A stretch of DNA of 64,000 nucleotides. Source: Deltaproteobacteria bacterium. Its GTDB lineage: Bacteria; Myxococcota_A; Polyangia; Polyangiales; JADJMO01. The notes beneath the pieces are model-generated. The model searched no databases. It was not told where the DNA came from and worked only from the letters and a program-made list of their open reading frames with translations. The translations under genes were made by a program, and so were the position numbers. The stretch spans positions 40,393 through 104,392 of the forward strand of contig JACPFM010000019.1 of the NCBI GenBank assembly GCA_016182965.1, given 5' to 3'. Below are positions 46,642-56,342 of the stretch, piece after piece. Positions within the stretch are counted from its first letter, which is position 1; each line of letters begins with the position of its first letter.

Positions 46642-46730
46642 GACGCGATCGACGCTAGCAGACGACAGCGGTGGATGCCGACCACCGCATTTTCCGCGCG
46701 CGCGGCTCCGCCGCGCGGCCTGCTTACAGT

Positions 46731-47543
46731 ATGCTCGCCCGCGCCGTGATCCCTTGTTCCCGCTGCCGCGTCCTGGTGGCTCCGCACGCGCGCTTCTGCA
46801 GCGAGTGCGGGACCTGGGTCGTGCACGGCGCCGTGACCGGGTACGAGGCGCAGGGCGCGTCCCCGCAGCCCATGCCGCCGCCGCCTGCCGTCGAGATGCC
46901 GGCGCAGGCGGAGCTCGCCGGCACGCTGCCGGCCTCGGCGGCGATGATCGCGGCCGTCACCCGTCGCGAGATCATCTCCGAGCCCCCCGTGAAGCCGGCG
47001 AAGCCGATCGGCGCCACGCAGGTCCGCACGCTCGACACCGGGCGTCCGCCGCCGCCCGACGCGGTCCCCACCATCGGCGAGCGACCGGTCGCGCCGACGG
47101 GCGCGCGGCTGGGGAACCGGGTCCCCGCCGAAGGTCGCCTCCCGACCCGGACCATCGTCGACGAGCAGCCCAGCGTGCGGCCGTCGCTCTCGCTCGGTCG
47201 CCCGCCGCGGCCCCTCGGCGCCTTCCTGGTCAGCTATCAGTACGAGCCGCTGGGCACGTTCTGGCCGCTCGGAATCGGCACGAACATCATCGGCCGCGCC
47301 GGCGCTGGCCGCCCCGATCTCGACGTCGGCATCGCCGACTCGACGGTGTCGGGCGAGCAGGCGCTGATCGACGTCGACGAGCGGGGAATCACCGTCGAAG
47401 ATCGCGGTTCACGAAATGGGACCTCGGTCAACGGCCGTGCGATCGTGGCCGGCGCCCGGGTGCCGCTCGCCCACGGCGATCGAGTGAGGTTCGGAAGCTT
47501 CGAGACGATTCTGGTCCAGGTGCCGTACCCTGCGGGGGCCTGA
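46731..47543 (+). CDS. Zinc-ribbon FHA-domain protein
   Basis: 270 aa from the ATG at 46731 (a GTG at 46746 is also possible). N-terminal CSRC ... CSECG zinc ribbon, a Pro-rich middle with several Thr (candidate phosphosites), and a C-terminal FHA domain about 165-265: IGRAGAGRPDLDVGIADSTV, SGEQALID, EDRGSRNGTSVNGRAI. FHA domains bind phosphothreonine. First gene of the operon that also carries the VWA-FHA protein, PP2C phosphatase and FHA-ABC protein. Confidence 0.9.
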   Translation: MLARAVIPCSRCRVLVAPHARFCSECGTWVVHGAVTGYEAQGASPQPMPPPPAVEMPAQAELAGTLPASAAMIAAVTRREIISEPPVKPAKPIGATQVRTLDTGRPPPPDAVPTIGERPVAPTGARLGNRVPAEGRLPTRTIVDEQPSVRPSLSLGRPPRPLGAFLVSYQYEPLGTFWPLGIGTNIIGRAGAGRPDLDVGIADSTVSGEQALIDVDERGITVEDRGSRNGTSVNGRAIVAGARVPLAHGDRVRFGSFETILVQVPYPAGA

Positions 47544-47565
47544 GGGCTCTCTTTCGGAGGAGTGA

Positions 47566-50400
47566 ATGGACAACGGTCGAAGGTCGCAGGTCGAAGGTGG
47601 GCGCAGGCGCTTCCGCGCGGTGGCGCTCGCTCCCCTGGCCGCGCTGGTCGTGGCCTCGTTCGCGTCGACCGCGAACGCGCAGAACATGATGGCGAAGTTC
47701 ATCCGGATCGACCCCGAGCCGACCACCGACGAGAAGAAAGGCACGCCGGTCATCCCGATGATCGTCGAGCTCGCCGTGGCGACGCCGATCAACTCGTTCG
47801 CCGAGGGGTGCTTCACGGGCGGCACCGGCACGAAGGTGACCCAGGCCGGGATCACCTGCATGTCGAACAAGATCCAGAAGGAGGGCTACGTCAAGCAGTT
47901 CGAGTTCCCCACCGAGAACGCGCACGTCCTGTCGCTCGTCGGCGGCGACCCGCGCCCGATGGAGATCGTCGACGCCATCCCCTTCAAGGACGCGGCCGCG
48001 CCCAACGCCGGCGTCGCCTGGCTCGTCCTGATGGACGCCTCCTCCTCGCTCGGCAAGCGCTGGGGCTCGATGCAGGAGACGGCCACCGCGATCGTGAACG
48101 CGATGGGCCCGAACGACGCGGTGCAGATCCGCATCATGGACGACAAGTCGGTCCGCGCGAGCACCAAGTGGCTCGCCTCCGGCGCGAAGGCCAAGGCGCT
48201 CAGCACCATCAAGGGCGTCGCCTCGACCTTCCAGAGCAGCGCCTCGGTCGACTCGCTGATCAGCCGCATCGAGAAAGAGACCATCGGCGGGTTCCAGGCG
48301 CTGTTCAAGGACGGTGTCGAGGGGGCCGAAGAGGGCGTGATGCCGCTCATCCAGTCGGTGGTCATCCTCTCCGACGGCGGCGACACCTCCGCGCAGGGCT
48401 TCGCCGGCGGCGCCAAGGCGCAGGTCATCCACGAGAAGCTGGTGAAGGGCGATCTCGGCATCGCCGACATGCGCCTGCCGATCCCGGTGGTGAGCATCTG
48501 GTTCCCCACCAACGAGTGGACGGGCATCCTCGCGGCGACCAAGCGCGAGAACGAGTACCAGTGGATGTCGAACATGGCGACGCCGGAGGTCGGCGGCTAC
48601 TTCGACATCGTGCAGGACGGCGAGTCCGGCAAGGGCACGCGCATCGCCAAGATCGTCAAGGCGCGCTTCGACAGCATGTACTACGTCGAGGCGAAGGCCT
48701 CCTGCCTCGACACGTCCGGCGAGCAGAAGTTCAAGCTGGTGTTCGAAGACACCAAGTCGAAGATCGTCCCCGACACCTGGGACAAGGTCCCGATCGCGTT
48801 CAACTTCACCAAGTGGCTCCTCGACCTCGACAAGAAGAAGACGGAAGAAGCCGCGACCAAGGACCCGCTCAAGCCGGGCGAAACGTTCAACGTCTTCGGT
48901 GACTTCTGCTGGGGCTCCAACACCGGCGCCGCCGAGGCGTACTTCGTCACCGAGGCCGACGCCGCCGACGTGAAGAAGGCCGCGGCCGACAAGACCGGCA
49001 AGGCGGCCAAGGCGCTCCTCCAGTCGCTCGCGGCCAAGGGCCAGAAGGCCGAGACGGTGTCGGCGTCGCCGCTCTCGGCGAAGTTCAAGGTGCCGAACAC
49101 GCCGGCGCTCTTCGAGAACAAGCCCGACAGCTTCTCGCTGAACGTGGTCATCCTCGACAACAAGGCGCTGCGCGTGAGCGCGCGCGACAAGTCGGGGCTC
49201 CTGGTGCTGCGCGCGCAGAAGGCGCCGATCAACAAGCTGTTGATCATCGGCGCGGTCGGCGGCGGCGTGGTGCTCATCCTGCTCATCGCGATCCTCGCGC
49301 GCGGTGGCGGCGGCGGCGGGCGCGCCAAGCGGCGCAAGGGCGGCGCGCCGCCCGCTCCGGCGCCGATGCCCGGGCAACCTCCAAGTCCCGGGCCGGCGGC
49401 TCACCAGGGAGGAGCGTTCGCCCCGGCGGGCTCCTTCGGTGGGCCGCCGGCGCAAGCACCCGTGATGCAGCAGGCTCCGGCGACGGCGTTCGCGCCCCCG
49501 CAGCAGCCGGCGACTCCCTACGCGCCGCCTCCCGCGACTCCCTACGCGCCGCCTCCCGCGACTCCCTACGCGCCGCCTCCCGCGGCGACGGCGTTCGCGC
49601 CGCCTCCCGCGACTCCCTACGCGCCGCCTCCCGCGGCGACGGCGTTCGCGCCGCCGCAGCAACCGGCCACCGCGTTCGCGCCGCCGCAGACGGCGTTCGC
49701 GCCGCCGCAGCCGCAAGCCTCTCCCTATGCGCCTCCCGCGGCGAGCCCGTTCGCGCCGCCGCAGCCGCAGGTCGGTCCTTCGTTCGAGCCGTCGGTCGCG
49801 CACCCCACGCGGACGCCGTCGCCCGGACAGGGCCTCCATCACCTGCACAAAGGCGCGACGTCGTTCCCGACGACGTGCCCCAACCCGTCCTGTCAGAAGC
49901 AGGTGCTGGTGCCGCCGGGAGGCACCGCGCAATGCGCGTTCTGCGGCACGCTCGTCGACTCCAATGGTAGCGCCGTGTCTTCGATCCCGACCGCGCAGAA
50001 CTTCGGCCTGACCGGCGCAGCGTCCGAGAGCGCCGCCGCCGCCGCGGCCGCCGCGGTGGCCGCCGTCGGGGGCACCGTCGCCCTGCAGCAGGGGCTCGCC
50101 GACGTGCGCAGCGTCATCCTGCAGGGATCGAGCGGCACGTTCCGCGTGCTCGCCGGCATCGAGAGCCGCGTCGGGCGCGACGGCGGGATGTGCTCGATCG
50201 CGCTCGACGAGCCGCGCGTCTCCGGGGTCCACGCGACGCTCAAGCTCGACGGGGGCTTGCTCTTCGTGCGTGACGATCGTTCCCACAACGGTACGTTCGT
50301 GAACGGCAACCGCATCGCCCCCGGAACATGGACCCCCGTCCCGGGCGGCTCTCAGCTACGCTTCGGCCCCGTCGAATTCGTCGTCCGCCATGAATCCTGA
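47566..50400 (+). CDS. VWA-transmembrane-FHA signalling protein
   Basis: 944 aa. Signal peptide to about residue 39 (ends STANAQ); an exported VWA-like domain about 145-340 with DASSSLG as MIDAS start and SVVILSDGGD; one TM about 558-579; a Pro-rich cytoplasmic linker 585-760 containing PYAPPPAT repeats (three exact 24-bp units, 49510-49581); a zinc ribbon CPNPSC ... CAFCG about 770-792; and a C-terminal FHA about 865-940 (RVGRDGGMCSIALDEPRVSG, HNGTFVNGNRI). So an outside binding module is linked to an inside phosphothreonine reader. The first dozen codons carry GGTCGAA-type heptamers seen elsewhere as intergenic repeats. The 3' end overlaps the PP2C start by 11 bp. Confidence 0.92.
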   Translation: MDNGRRSQVEGGRRRFRAVALAPLAALVVASFASTANAQNMMAKFIRIDPEPTTDEKKGTPVIPMIVELAVATPINSFAEGCFTGGTGTKVTQAGITCMSNKIQKEGYVKQFEFPTENAHVLSLVGGDPRPMEIVDAIPFKDAAAPNAGVAWLVLMDASSSLGKRWGSMQETATAIVNAMGPNDAVQIRIMDDKSVRASTKWLASGAKAKALSTIKGVASTFQSSASVDSLISRIEKETIGGFQALFKDGVEGAEEGVMPLIQSVVILSDGGDTSAQGFAGGAKAQVIHEKLVKGDLGIADMRLPIPVVSIWFPTNEWTGILAATKRENEYQWMSNMATPEVGGYFDIVQDGESGKGTRIAKIVKARFDSMYYVEAKASCLDTSGEQKFKLVFEDTKSKIVPDTWDKVPIAFNFTKWLLDLDKKKTEEAATKDPLKPGETFNVFGDFCWGSNTGAAEAYFVTEADAADVKKAAADKTGKAAKALLQSLAAKGQKAETVSASPLSAKFKVPNTPALFENKPDSFSLNVVILDNKALRVSARDKSGLLVLRAQKAPINKLLIIGAVGGGVVLILLIAILARGGGGGGRAKRRKGGAPPAPAPMPGQPPSPGPAAHQGGAFAPAGSFGGPPAQAPVMQQAPATAFAPPQQPATPYAPPPATPYAPPPATPYAPPPAATAFAPPPATPYAPPPAATAFAPPQQPATAFAPPQTAFAPPQPQASPYAPPAASPFAPPQPQVGPSFEPSVAHPTRTPSPGQGLHHLHKGATSFPTTCPNPSCQKQVLVPPGGTAQCAFCGTLVDSNGSAVSSIPTAQNFGLTGAASESAAAAAAAAVAAVGGTVALQQGLADVRSVILQGSSGTFRVLAGIESRVGRDGGMCSIALDEPRVSGVHATLKLDGGLLFVRDDRSHNGTFVNGNRIAPGTWTPVPGGSQLRFGPVEFVVRHES

Positions 50401-51838
50401 CGGCTCCGCCAACGTATTTCCGGCGTCCCTCGTGATGGCCGTGCCGCGCATTGCCGGCGTGCCTTCGATCGAGGTCGGCGCGCACACCGATCCGGGGCGC
50501 GATCCGAACAAGCAGGTGAACGAAGACGCGATGCTGGCGCGCGACACGCCGCACGGCTTCCTCGCGGTGGTGTGCGACGGCATGGGCGGTCACGTCGGCG
50601 GTCGCGAGGCGTCGCACCTCGCCATCGACACCATCTTCCGCGTGTTCGACGCGACGCCGTCCGGCGTCACCCCGCAGCAGCTGCTCCGCGACGCGCTCAC
50701 GCAGGCCAACGGCGCGGTGTACGCGCGCGGCATGCAGTCGCCCGAGCTCAAGGGCATGGGCTCGACCTGCGTGGCCATCCTCGTGCACCCGGGCGGCACC
50801 GACGTCGCGCACGTCGGCGACTCGCGCGTGTACCTGCTCACGCAGGGGCAGGTCTACCAGGTGACCAAGGACCACTCGCTGGTCCAGCGCCTGGTCGACG
50901 CCAACATGCTCACGCCCGAGCAGGCGGCCAACCACCCGAACGCCAACCAGATCACCAACGCCTTCGGTCAGCGCCCCGACATCGAGGTCGAGGTGCGGCC
51001 GCACCCGTTCCCGCACGGCGCGGGCGACACGTTCGTCCTCTGCTCCGACGGGCTGTCCGACGAGGTCGGGCCGCAAGACATCCTGCAAGTCCTCGCGCCC
51101 CTGCCCCCGTGCGAGGCGGCCGCGCGTCAGCTGGTCGATCTCGCCAACGCGCGCGGCGGCCACGACAACATCACCGTGGTGCTGGTGCGCTTCCCCGGCG
51201 GCGCGCCGTTCGCGGTGGCCTCGCCGAGCGGCGCGGCCACGCCGACGGCGACGCTGGCGGCGGCGCCGGTCAACACCACGACGGCCGAGATGGAGATCCT
51301 GCAGCCGGGAGCGGTCGAAGGTGCGATGGCCGCGCCGGCGATGGCGCCGCCGGGAATGGCCGCGCCGGCGATGGTGCCGCCGCCTTCCGCGCCCCCGATG
51401 GCGCCGCCTTCGGCCGTCGCGCCCGCGTCGGCGGTGGCGCCGTCGTCTCCGAGCGCGCCGCAGTTCACGCCGCCGCCGCCCTACGGCGGCACGCCGCTCT
51501 CGCTGCCGCAGAAGAAGTCGCCCGTCGGCATCATCGTCGCCGTGATCGTGGTTCTGCTGCTGCTCTCGGCGGGCGTCGCCGCCACGCTGCTGATGCGCGG
51601 CGAGCCGAAGAACGACGCGCCGAAGGCGTCGACGACCGCCGACGACGACGACGTGCCCGAGCCGGCGCCGACCAAGTCGGCCGCGCCGAAGCCGATCCCG
51701 AAGCCCACCGAAGACCCGAGCATCACGCCGCCGGAGCCGAGCGTCTCGGGCCCGCGGCCGAAGCAGACCGGCAGCAACCCGCCGCCGCCGCCCAAGCCGA
51801 AGCCGCCCTGCGATCCCGACAAAGAGAAGTGCCCGTAG
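50390..51838 (+). CDS. PP2C-family Ser/Thr phosphatase with membrane anchor
   Basis: 482 aa. PP2C motifs about 25-255: VNEDAML, VVCDGMGGHVGG, AHVGDSRVYLL, LCSDGLSDEV and GGHDNITVVLV. The metal-binding aspartates are present. A Pro/Ala linker, TM about 380-400 (IIVAVIVVLLLLSAGVAATLL region) and an acidic/Pro C-terminus follow. Reverses the action of the Hanks kinases. Overlaps the VWA-FHA gene by 11 bp and is followed after 34 bp by the FHA-ABC gene. Confidence 0.96.
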   Translation: MNPDGSANVFPASLVMAVPRIAGVPSIEVGAHTDPGRDPNKQVNEDAMLARDTPHGFLAVVCDGMGGHVGGREASHLAIDTIFRVFDATPSGVTPQQLLRDALTQANGAVYARGMQSPELKGMGSTCVAILVHPGGTDVAHVGDSRVYLLTQGQVYQVTKDHSLVQRLVDANMLTPEQAANHPNANQITNAFGQRPDIEVEVRPHPFPHGAGDTFVLCSDGLSDEVGPQDILQVLAPLPPCEAAARQLVDLANARGGHDNITVVLVRFPGGAPFAVASPSGAATPTATLAAAPVNTTTAEMEILQPGAVEGAMAAPAMAPPGMAAPAMVPPPSAPPMAPPSAVAPASAVAPSSPSAPQFTPPPPYGGTPLSLPQKKSPVGIIVAVIVVLLLLSAGVAATLLMRGEPKNDAPKASTTADDDDVPEPAPTKSAAPKPIPKPTEDPSITPPEPSVSGPRPKQTGSNPPPPPKPKPPCDPDKEKCP

Positions 51839-51872
51839 CCTTGCCGTTCCCTTCCAGCGAGTGCCGCCCGCG

Positions 51873-54800
51873 ATGATCCCCGGAATCGGAAAGCCCCAAC
51901 TCACGGTCGGCAGCTCGCCGACCGCCGACATCGTTGTGCAGGGTCCGGGCGTCGGCCCGAACCACCTCTCGATCACGATGCAGAACGGGACGCTCGTCGC
52001 GACCGATCTCGGCACCGGAGGGGGATCCTCGCACGCGGGCATGCACATGCAGGCGGGCGTGCCGATGCCGCTGCAGCAGCAGCAGCCGCTCTATGCCGGC
52101 CAGGTGCAGGTCCCGCTCAACCACCCGTCGATCGGGCTGTTGCTCCTGACCCAGGGCGCGGCGCCGCCGCAGCCGGGGCGAGTCTCCATCGGCCGCGAGG
52201 CGACGCGGGTGAACGTCGCGGTCGCGCACCCGGCGGTGTCCGGCCTGCACGCGACGGTCGACTTCGGCCAGCGCACGATCACCGATCACGACTCGAAGTC
52301 CGGCACGTACATCAACGGCCAGCGCATCCCGGCGAACACGCCGACGCCGCTCGGCCCCGACGGCATCGTGCAGCTCGGGCCGGTCACGTTGCCGCTGTTC
52401 CAGCTGTCGTCGCTGGCGCAGCCGGCGCCGCAGTTCGGCACCGCGTACGCGCCGCCGCAGCCGGTGCCGCAGCAGGCGCCGCAATACGGTCAGCCGCAGT
52501 ACGGGCAGCCGGCGCCGGGCGGCTATGCGCCGCCGGTGCTCTCGCCGGCGCAGGGCGTGGCCATGCCTCCGGCCCAGGCGCCGCTCGGGTCTCCCGCGCA
52601 GGGTGTGCCGATGCCCCCGCAGCAGGCGCCCGGCGCGCAGGCGGCGCCGCGCGGCGGCAAGGCGCGCACGATGATCGGCGAGGCGGTGTTCGGCGCCGGC
52701 TCGTCGGCGATCTCGATCGGCCGCACGCCCGACAACCAGATCGCCGTCTCGCACCCGCAGGTCTCGAGCAAGCACGCGACGCTCTTCAAAGAGCCCGACG
52801 GGCGCATGTTCCTCATGGACCGGGGCAGCGCCAACGGCACCTACGTGCGCGGCCAGCGCATCGCGCCGAACCAGCGCGTCGAGGTGCAGAACGGCGAGAA
52901 GGTCTACATCGGCCCGATGCCGCTCGTCATCCAGATGAGCGGCCAGCAGGTGCAGGCGGTCGTCGAGGTCGACTCCAACGCGTGGGCCGGCAAGCCGACC
53001 TGCTCGATCGAGGCGTGGTCGCTCTACCTCGAGGTGCCCGATCGCGACAACCCGAGCACGATGAAGGTCCTGCTCGACAACGTCAGCTTCAAGGCGTTGC
53101 CGGGCGACCTGATCGCGCTGATGGGCCCCTCGGGCGCCGGCAAGACCACGCTCCTGATGACCCTCAACGGGTACCAGGCGCCGACCAGCGGGCAGGTCCG
53201 AATCAACGGCGAAGATCTCTACGAGATCTACGACATGCTCCGCGGGTCGATCGGCTACGTCCCGCAGGACGACATCGTGCACCCCGAGCTCACCGTCTAC
53301 GAGGCGGTGAAGTACTCGGCGAAGTTCCGCCTGCCGCCCGACATGAGCGAGGACGAGATCGATCAGCGCGTCATGCAGACGCTGAGAGACCTCGGCCTCG
53401 AGCAGGTGATGAACCTGCAGATCGGCAAGCCCGAGAAGAAGATCCTCTCCGGCGGTCAGCGAAAACGCGTGAACATCGCCCTCGAGCTGGTGACCGACCC
53501 GGTCATCATGTTCCTCGACGAGCCGACCTCCGGCCTCGCCGCCGACGACACCACCGCGCTGATCGCGCTCCTGTCGGACCTCGCGAAGAAGACCGGCAAG
53601 ACGATCATCGTCACCATCCACCAGCCGGCGAAGGACGAGTACGAGAAGTTCAACATCGCGCTCATCATGGGCTACGGCGGCGTGCCCATCTACTACGGGC
53701 CGACGGCCGTCGACTCGTATCGCTTCTTCGGGCGCTGGCTCGAGATGGCCGGCAAGCCGAACGACATCGACAACCCGCGCGACATGTTCGACATGCTCAA
53801 GCAGCGCGAGGCCAAGGTCGGAGACGAGCTGAAGGCGCGCGATCCGAACACCAACCGCGGCACCGTTCGCCTCACCGCTGCCAAGCAGTGGCGCCAGGAG
53901 TTCTACGCCGACAGCAACCCGACCTACCAGAAGATGTACTCGGGCAACCGCGCCATCGGGCAGGCCGAGGGGCAGAAGTCCGGCGGCTCGTTCCACCGCG
54001 GCCTGCCGCCGTACTTCCGGCAGCTCGGGCTGCTCATCTCGCGCTACTACAAGGTCAAGGTGCGCGATCGCGCGGGCACCGCGATCATGCTGTTGCAGGC
54101 GCCGATCATCGGCGCGCTCCTCATCCTGGTGTTCGGGCCGCAGCGGCCGCAGGCGCCGCCGTGGTGCCTCGCCGCGCTGCAGGGCCTCAAGACCCTCGCC
54201 GGCGGCGAGGGCGTCGACCCGAAGGTCGCCGCCGAGATGGCCGCCGACATCACCAAGGGCCACGACGTCAAAGACATCTCCGGCTCGCTCTTCTTCATGG
54301 TGGTGTCGGCCATCTGGTTCGGCACCTCCAACGCCGCGCGCGAGATCGTCAGCGAGCGCGCGATCTACCTGCGCGAGCGGATGGTGAACCTGCGGCTCAC
54401 CAACTACGTCCTCAGCAAGTACATCCTCCTCTCGTTCGTCTGCGTGCTGCAGTGCCTGATGCTGCTCGGCATCGTGGCGCCGGCCCTCGGGTACAACGGC
54501 CTCACCAACGGCCACCCCGAGATCTTCCTGCAGCAGCTCGGCATGCTGGTCGTCACCGCGATGGACGCGGTGGCCATCGGGCTCCTGCTCTCGACGGTCG
54601 TCGCCTCGAGCGAGGCGGCGATGGCGCTCACGCCGATCGCGCTCATCCCGCAGGTCGTCCTCGGCGGCACGCTGGTGCCCGTCACGACCAACGCGCTCCT
54701 CGAGTACCCGATGATGGCGATCCCGGCGCGCTGGGGCTTCGAGGGCGCGATCGCCCCCGAGCGCGTGATCAACGCGACCGAGAAGGGCTGGCTGTTCAAC

Positions 54801-55070
54801 CTGCCGAAGGGCAAGGAGGCGTTGCCGCCCGACATCATGGACCGGCTGTTCCTGAAGGACGTCGGCGACCACCTGCAGTTCGCCTGCCCCAAGGCGTACA
54901 TGGGCGCGACGCAGGGCCCGAACTCCGTCGGCGGCCAGTTCCCCTTCGAGGGCGCGTGGGGCTTCGTGGAGTGGCAGCAGCAGTGGATGCCCTACGCGGT
55001 GCTCGGCGGGATGACCCTCATCACGCTGGTGATCATGATGATGATCCTGCGGAAGAAGGACCCGGTCTGA
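51873..55070 (+). CDS. FHA-ABC transporter fusion, ABCG type
   Basis: 1065 aa from the ATG at 51873 (in-frame GTG at 51861). Three FHA-like segments: a degenerate one about 8-70 (GVGPNHLSI), a good one about 100-165 (SIGREATRVN, SGLHATV, KSGTYINGQR), and another about 260-350 (ISIGRTPDNQIAVSH, SSKHATL, SANGTYVRGQR). Then an ABC NBD about 400-610 (Walker A GPSGAGKTT, signature LSGGQRKRV, Walker B IMFLDEPTSGL) and an ABC-2 membrane domain to the end. The plan matches FHA-containing exporters such as mycobacterial Rv1747, which is controlled by a Ser/Thr kinase. Transported substrate unknown. Confidence 0.95.
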   Translation: MIPGIGKPQLTVGSSPTADIVVQGPGVGPNHLSITMQNGTLVATDLGTGGGSSHAGMHMQAGVPMPLQQQQPLYAGQVQVPLNHPSIGLLLLTQGAAPPQPGRVSIGREATRVNVAVAHPAVSGLHATVDFGQRTITDHDSKSGTYINGQRIPANTPTPLGPDGIVQLGPVTLPLFQLSSLAQPAPQFGTAYAPPQPVPQQAPQYGQPQYGQPAPGGYAPPVLSPAQGVAMPPAQAPLGSPAQGVPMPPQQAPGAQAAPRGGKARTMIGEAVFGAGSSAISIGRTPDNQIAVSHPQVSSKHATLFKEPDGRMFLMDRGSANGTYVRGQRIAPNQRVEVQNGEKVYIGPMPLVIQMSGQQVQAVVEVDSNAWAGKPTCSIEAWSLYLEVPDRDNPSTMKVLLDNVSFKALPGDLIALMGPSGAGKTTLLMTLNGYQAPTSGQVRINGEDLYEIYDMLRGSIGYVPQDDIVHPELTVYEAVKYSAKFRLPPDMSEDEIDQRVMQTLRDLGLEQVMNLQIGKPEKKILSGGQRKRVNIALELVTDPVIMFLDEPTSGLAADDTTALIALLSDLAKKTGKTIIVTIHQPAKDEYEKFNIALIMGYGGVPIYYGPTAVDSYRFFGRWLEMAGKPNDIDNPRDMFDMLKQREAKVGDELKARDPNTNRGTVRLTAAKQWRQEFYADSNPTYQKMYSGNRAIGQAEGQKSGGSFHRGLPPYFRQLGLLISRYYKVKVRDRAGTAIMLLQAPIIGALLILVFGPQRPQAPPWCLAALQGLKTLAGGEGVDPKVAAEMAADITKGHDVKDISGSLFFMVVSAIWFGTSNAAREIVSERAIYLRERMVNLRLTNYVLSKYILLSFVCVLQCLMLLGIVAPALGYNGLTNGHPEIFLQQLGMLVVTAMDAVAIGLLLSTVVASSEAAMALTPIALIPQVVLGGTLVPVTTNALLEYPMMAIPARWGFEGAIAPERVINATEKGWLFNLPKGKEALPPDIMDRLFLKDVGDHLQFACPKAYMGATQGPNSVGGQFPFEGAWGFVEWQQQWMPYAVLGGMTLITLVIMMMILRKKDPV

Positions 55071-55381
55071 TCGAGCCGTGCACCTCACGGCGAGCAAGGC
55101 GCCTCAAGGCAAGCCGTAACGCCGACGATACTCCGTCCGAAGTGTGGCTCCGTACCAATCGTCGAGCGAGGCGAAGCGACGGAGCGCGTCGGGGAGGTCC
55201 CGTCCCACCGAACTAGCCCCTCTCCCTCCGGGGCCCTCCGGGAGAGGGCTGAGGTGAAAGGTCAATGCTCCCGCGCGCGTGAGCGCGCGGGAGCCGGTAG
55301 CGCGCGATCCGTCACGCCCCACACGCCGGTCGATACTGCGCGGCGGGCATCAAGCGCGCGGTTTCTGCAGCAGCCCTACAG
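55071..55381. other. Intergenic region with two strong hairpins
   Basis: 311 bp between convergent genes. Hairpin 55215-55250: AGCCCCTCTCCC and GGGAGAGGGCT, one bulge. Hairpin 55268-55293: an 11-bp perfect stem CTCCCGCGCGC/GCGCGCGGGAG with loop GTGA. No T-tracts. The minus strand between 55104 and 55322 is open but reads like a low-value translation of the hairpins. Confidence 0.6.
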
Positions 55382-56131
55382 CTAGCAGTCCAGGCAAATG
55401 GCATCCGCCGCCTGAACAACCCCGTTTGCCGAGGTACAACTGTCCCCAACATAGAAGGACTTGTAGCAGAAGGGGCACAACGAGCAGCCACACGACGTCT
55501 TCTCATAGTCGAGGAACTTACCCGATGACGCCCAATAGGGCGGGTTATGAACGCCAGGCCAGTAGGCGCGCACGGCTTCCTTCCACCCGCCCGGAACGGC
55601 GCGAAGCTCCGGGTTCATGCCGCACGTCCCGAGGCCACAGTAACAGGGTTCACCGGCCGCGTTCGTGCAGACCCACTGCTTCCGGACGTAGTCAGCGAGA
55701 TTGGCGGTACCGGTACCCTTGAGGCACAACATGAACCCGGACGCAACGTCAGAGCCGCTGTAGCAGCCATATGGCGCAGGGTTGTCCTGGTAAATCCAAA
55801 TTGAAGTGGGATCTAGACAACTGTTGTCCTGGGTTACAACGGCCTGCTTCACGGCTGCAATCTCCTCCTTGGTCGCACGAACCTCGTCGGGAGTTTTCGC
55901 CTGTTCCGCCCGCATCCTCAAAGCAACCATTCGCTCGTACTGCTCGCGAGTGACAACGAATTCCCGGACCTCGCGGGTCCCGTCTGCGTGCACAACGACG
56001 CTCGTCTGGTGAATGACGGACCCTTCGCCACCCGAACGTTCCGATCCGGAGCCGGATTGTGTGCGCTCGTCAGCGCTGCTGCACCCGAAACACGTTACGC
56101 CAATAATGGCCACTGCAAGATAATTCTTCAT
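55382..56131 (-). CDS. Cys-rich hypothetical lipoprotein of lower GC
   Basis: 249 aa from the ATG at 56131, with GAGGAGA upstream. Lipobox TCFGC. A Glu/Arg-rich helical part (about 50-100, REQYERMVALRMRAEQAK) precedes a Cys-rich domain with paired cysteines (CYCGLGTCG, SCGCSLCPFCYKSF, CLDC). Not recognised. Base and codon use are visibly richer in A/T than in neighbouring genes, and an insertion sequence lies 211 bp upstream of its start, so recent transfer is likely. Confidence 0.75.
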   Translation of the reverse strand: MKNYLAVAIIGVTCFGCSSADERTQSGSGSERSGGEGSVIHQTSVVVHADGTREVREFVVTREQYERMVALRMRAEQAKTPDEVRATKEEIAAVKQAVVTQDNSCLDPTSIWIYQDNPAPYGCYSGSDVASGFMLCLKGTGTANLADYVRKQWVCTNAAGEPCYCGLGTCGMNPELRAVPGGWKEAVRAYWPGVHNPPYWASSGKFLDYEKTSCGCSLCPFCYKSFYVGDSCTSANGVVQAADAICLDC

Positions 56132-56342
56132 GTTTGTCTCCTCTACGACGTCCCGACGCACGCGTCGTCGTGCACACGCGTGCCGCTTCCACGGCAATCT
56201 ATCGCTGAGCTGAGCCGGCAGGCTGCACGGCGAACACGACTGCTGCGCGCCGAAACCGACTTGACCAGCTCACCGACAGCCCCGCAAGCGCCGCGAAGGG
56301 GTGCGTCACATCCTGTCGCTAAAAGTGAGGGACCTCAGCAGT

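Noticed and set aside
55104..55322. Small minus-strand gene of 72 codons
   Set aside because: Its sequence is largely the translation of the two hairpins (SPLPEGPGGRG type), a recurrent false ORF.
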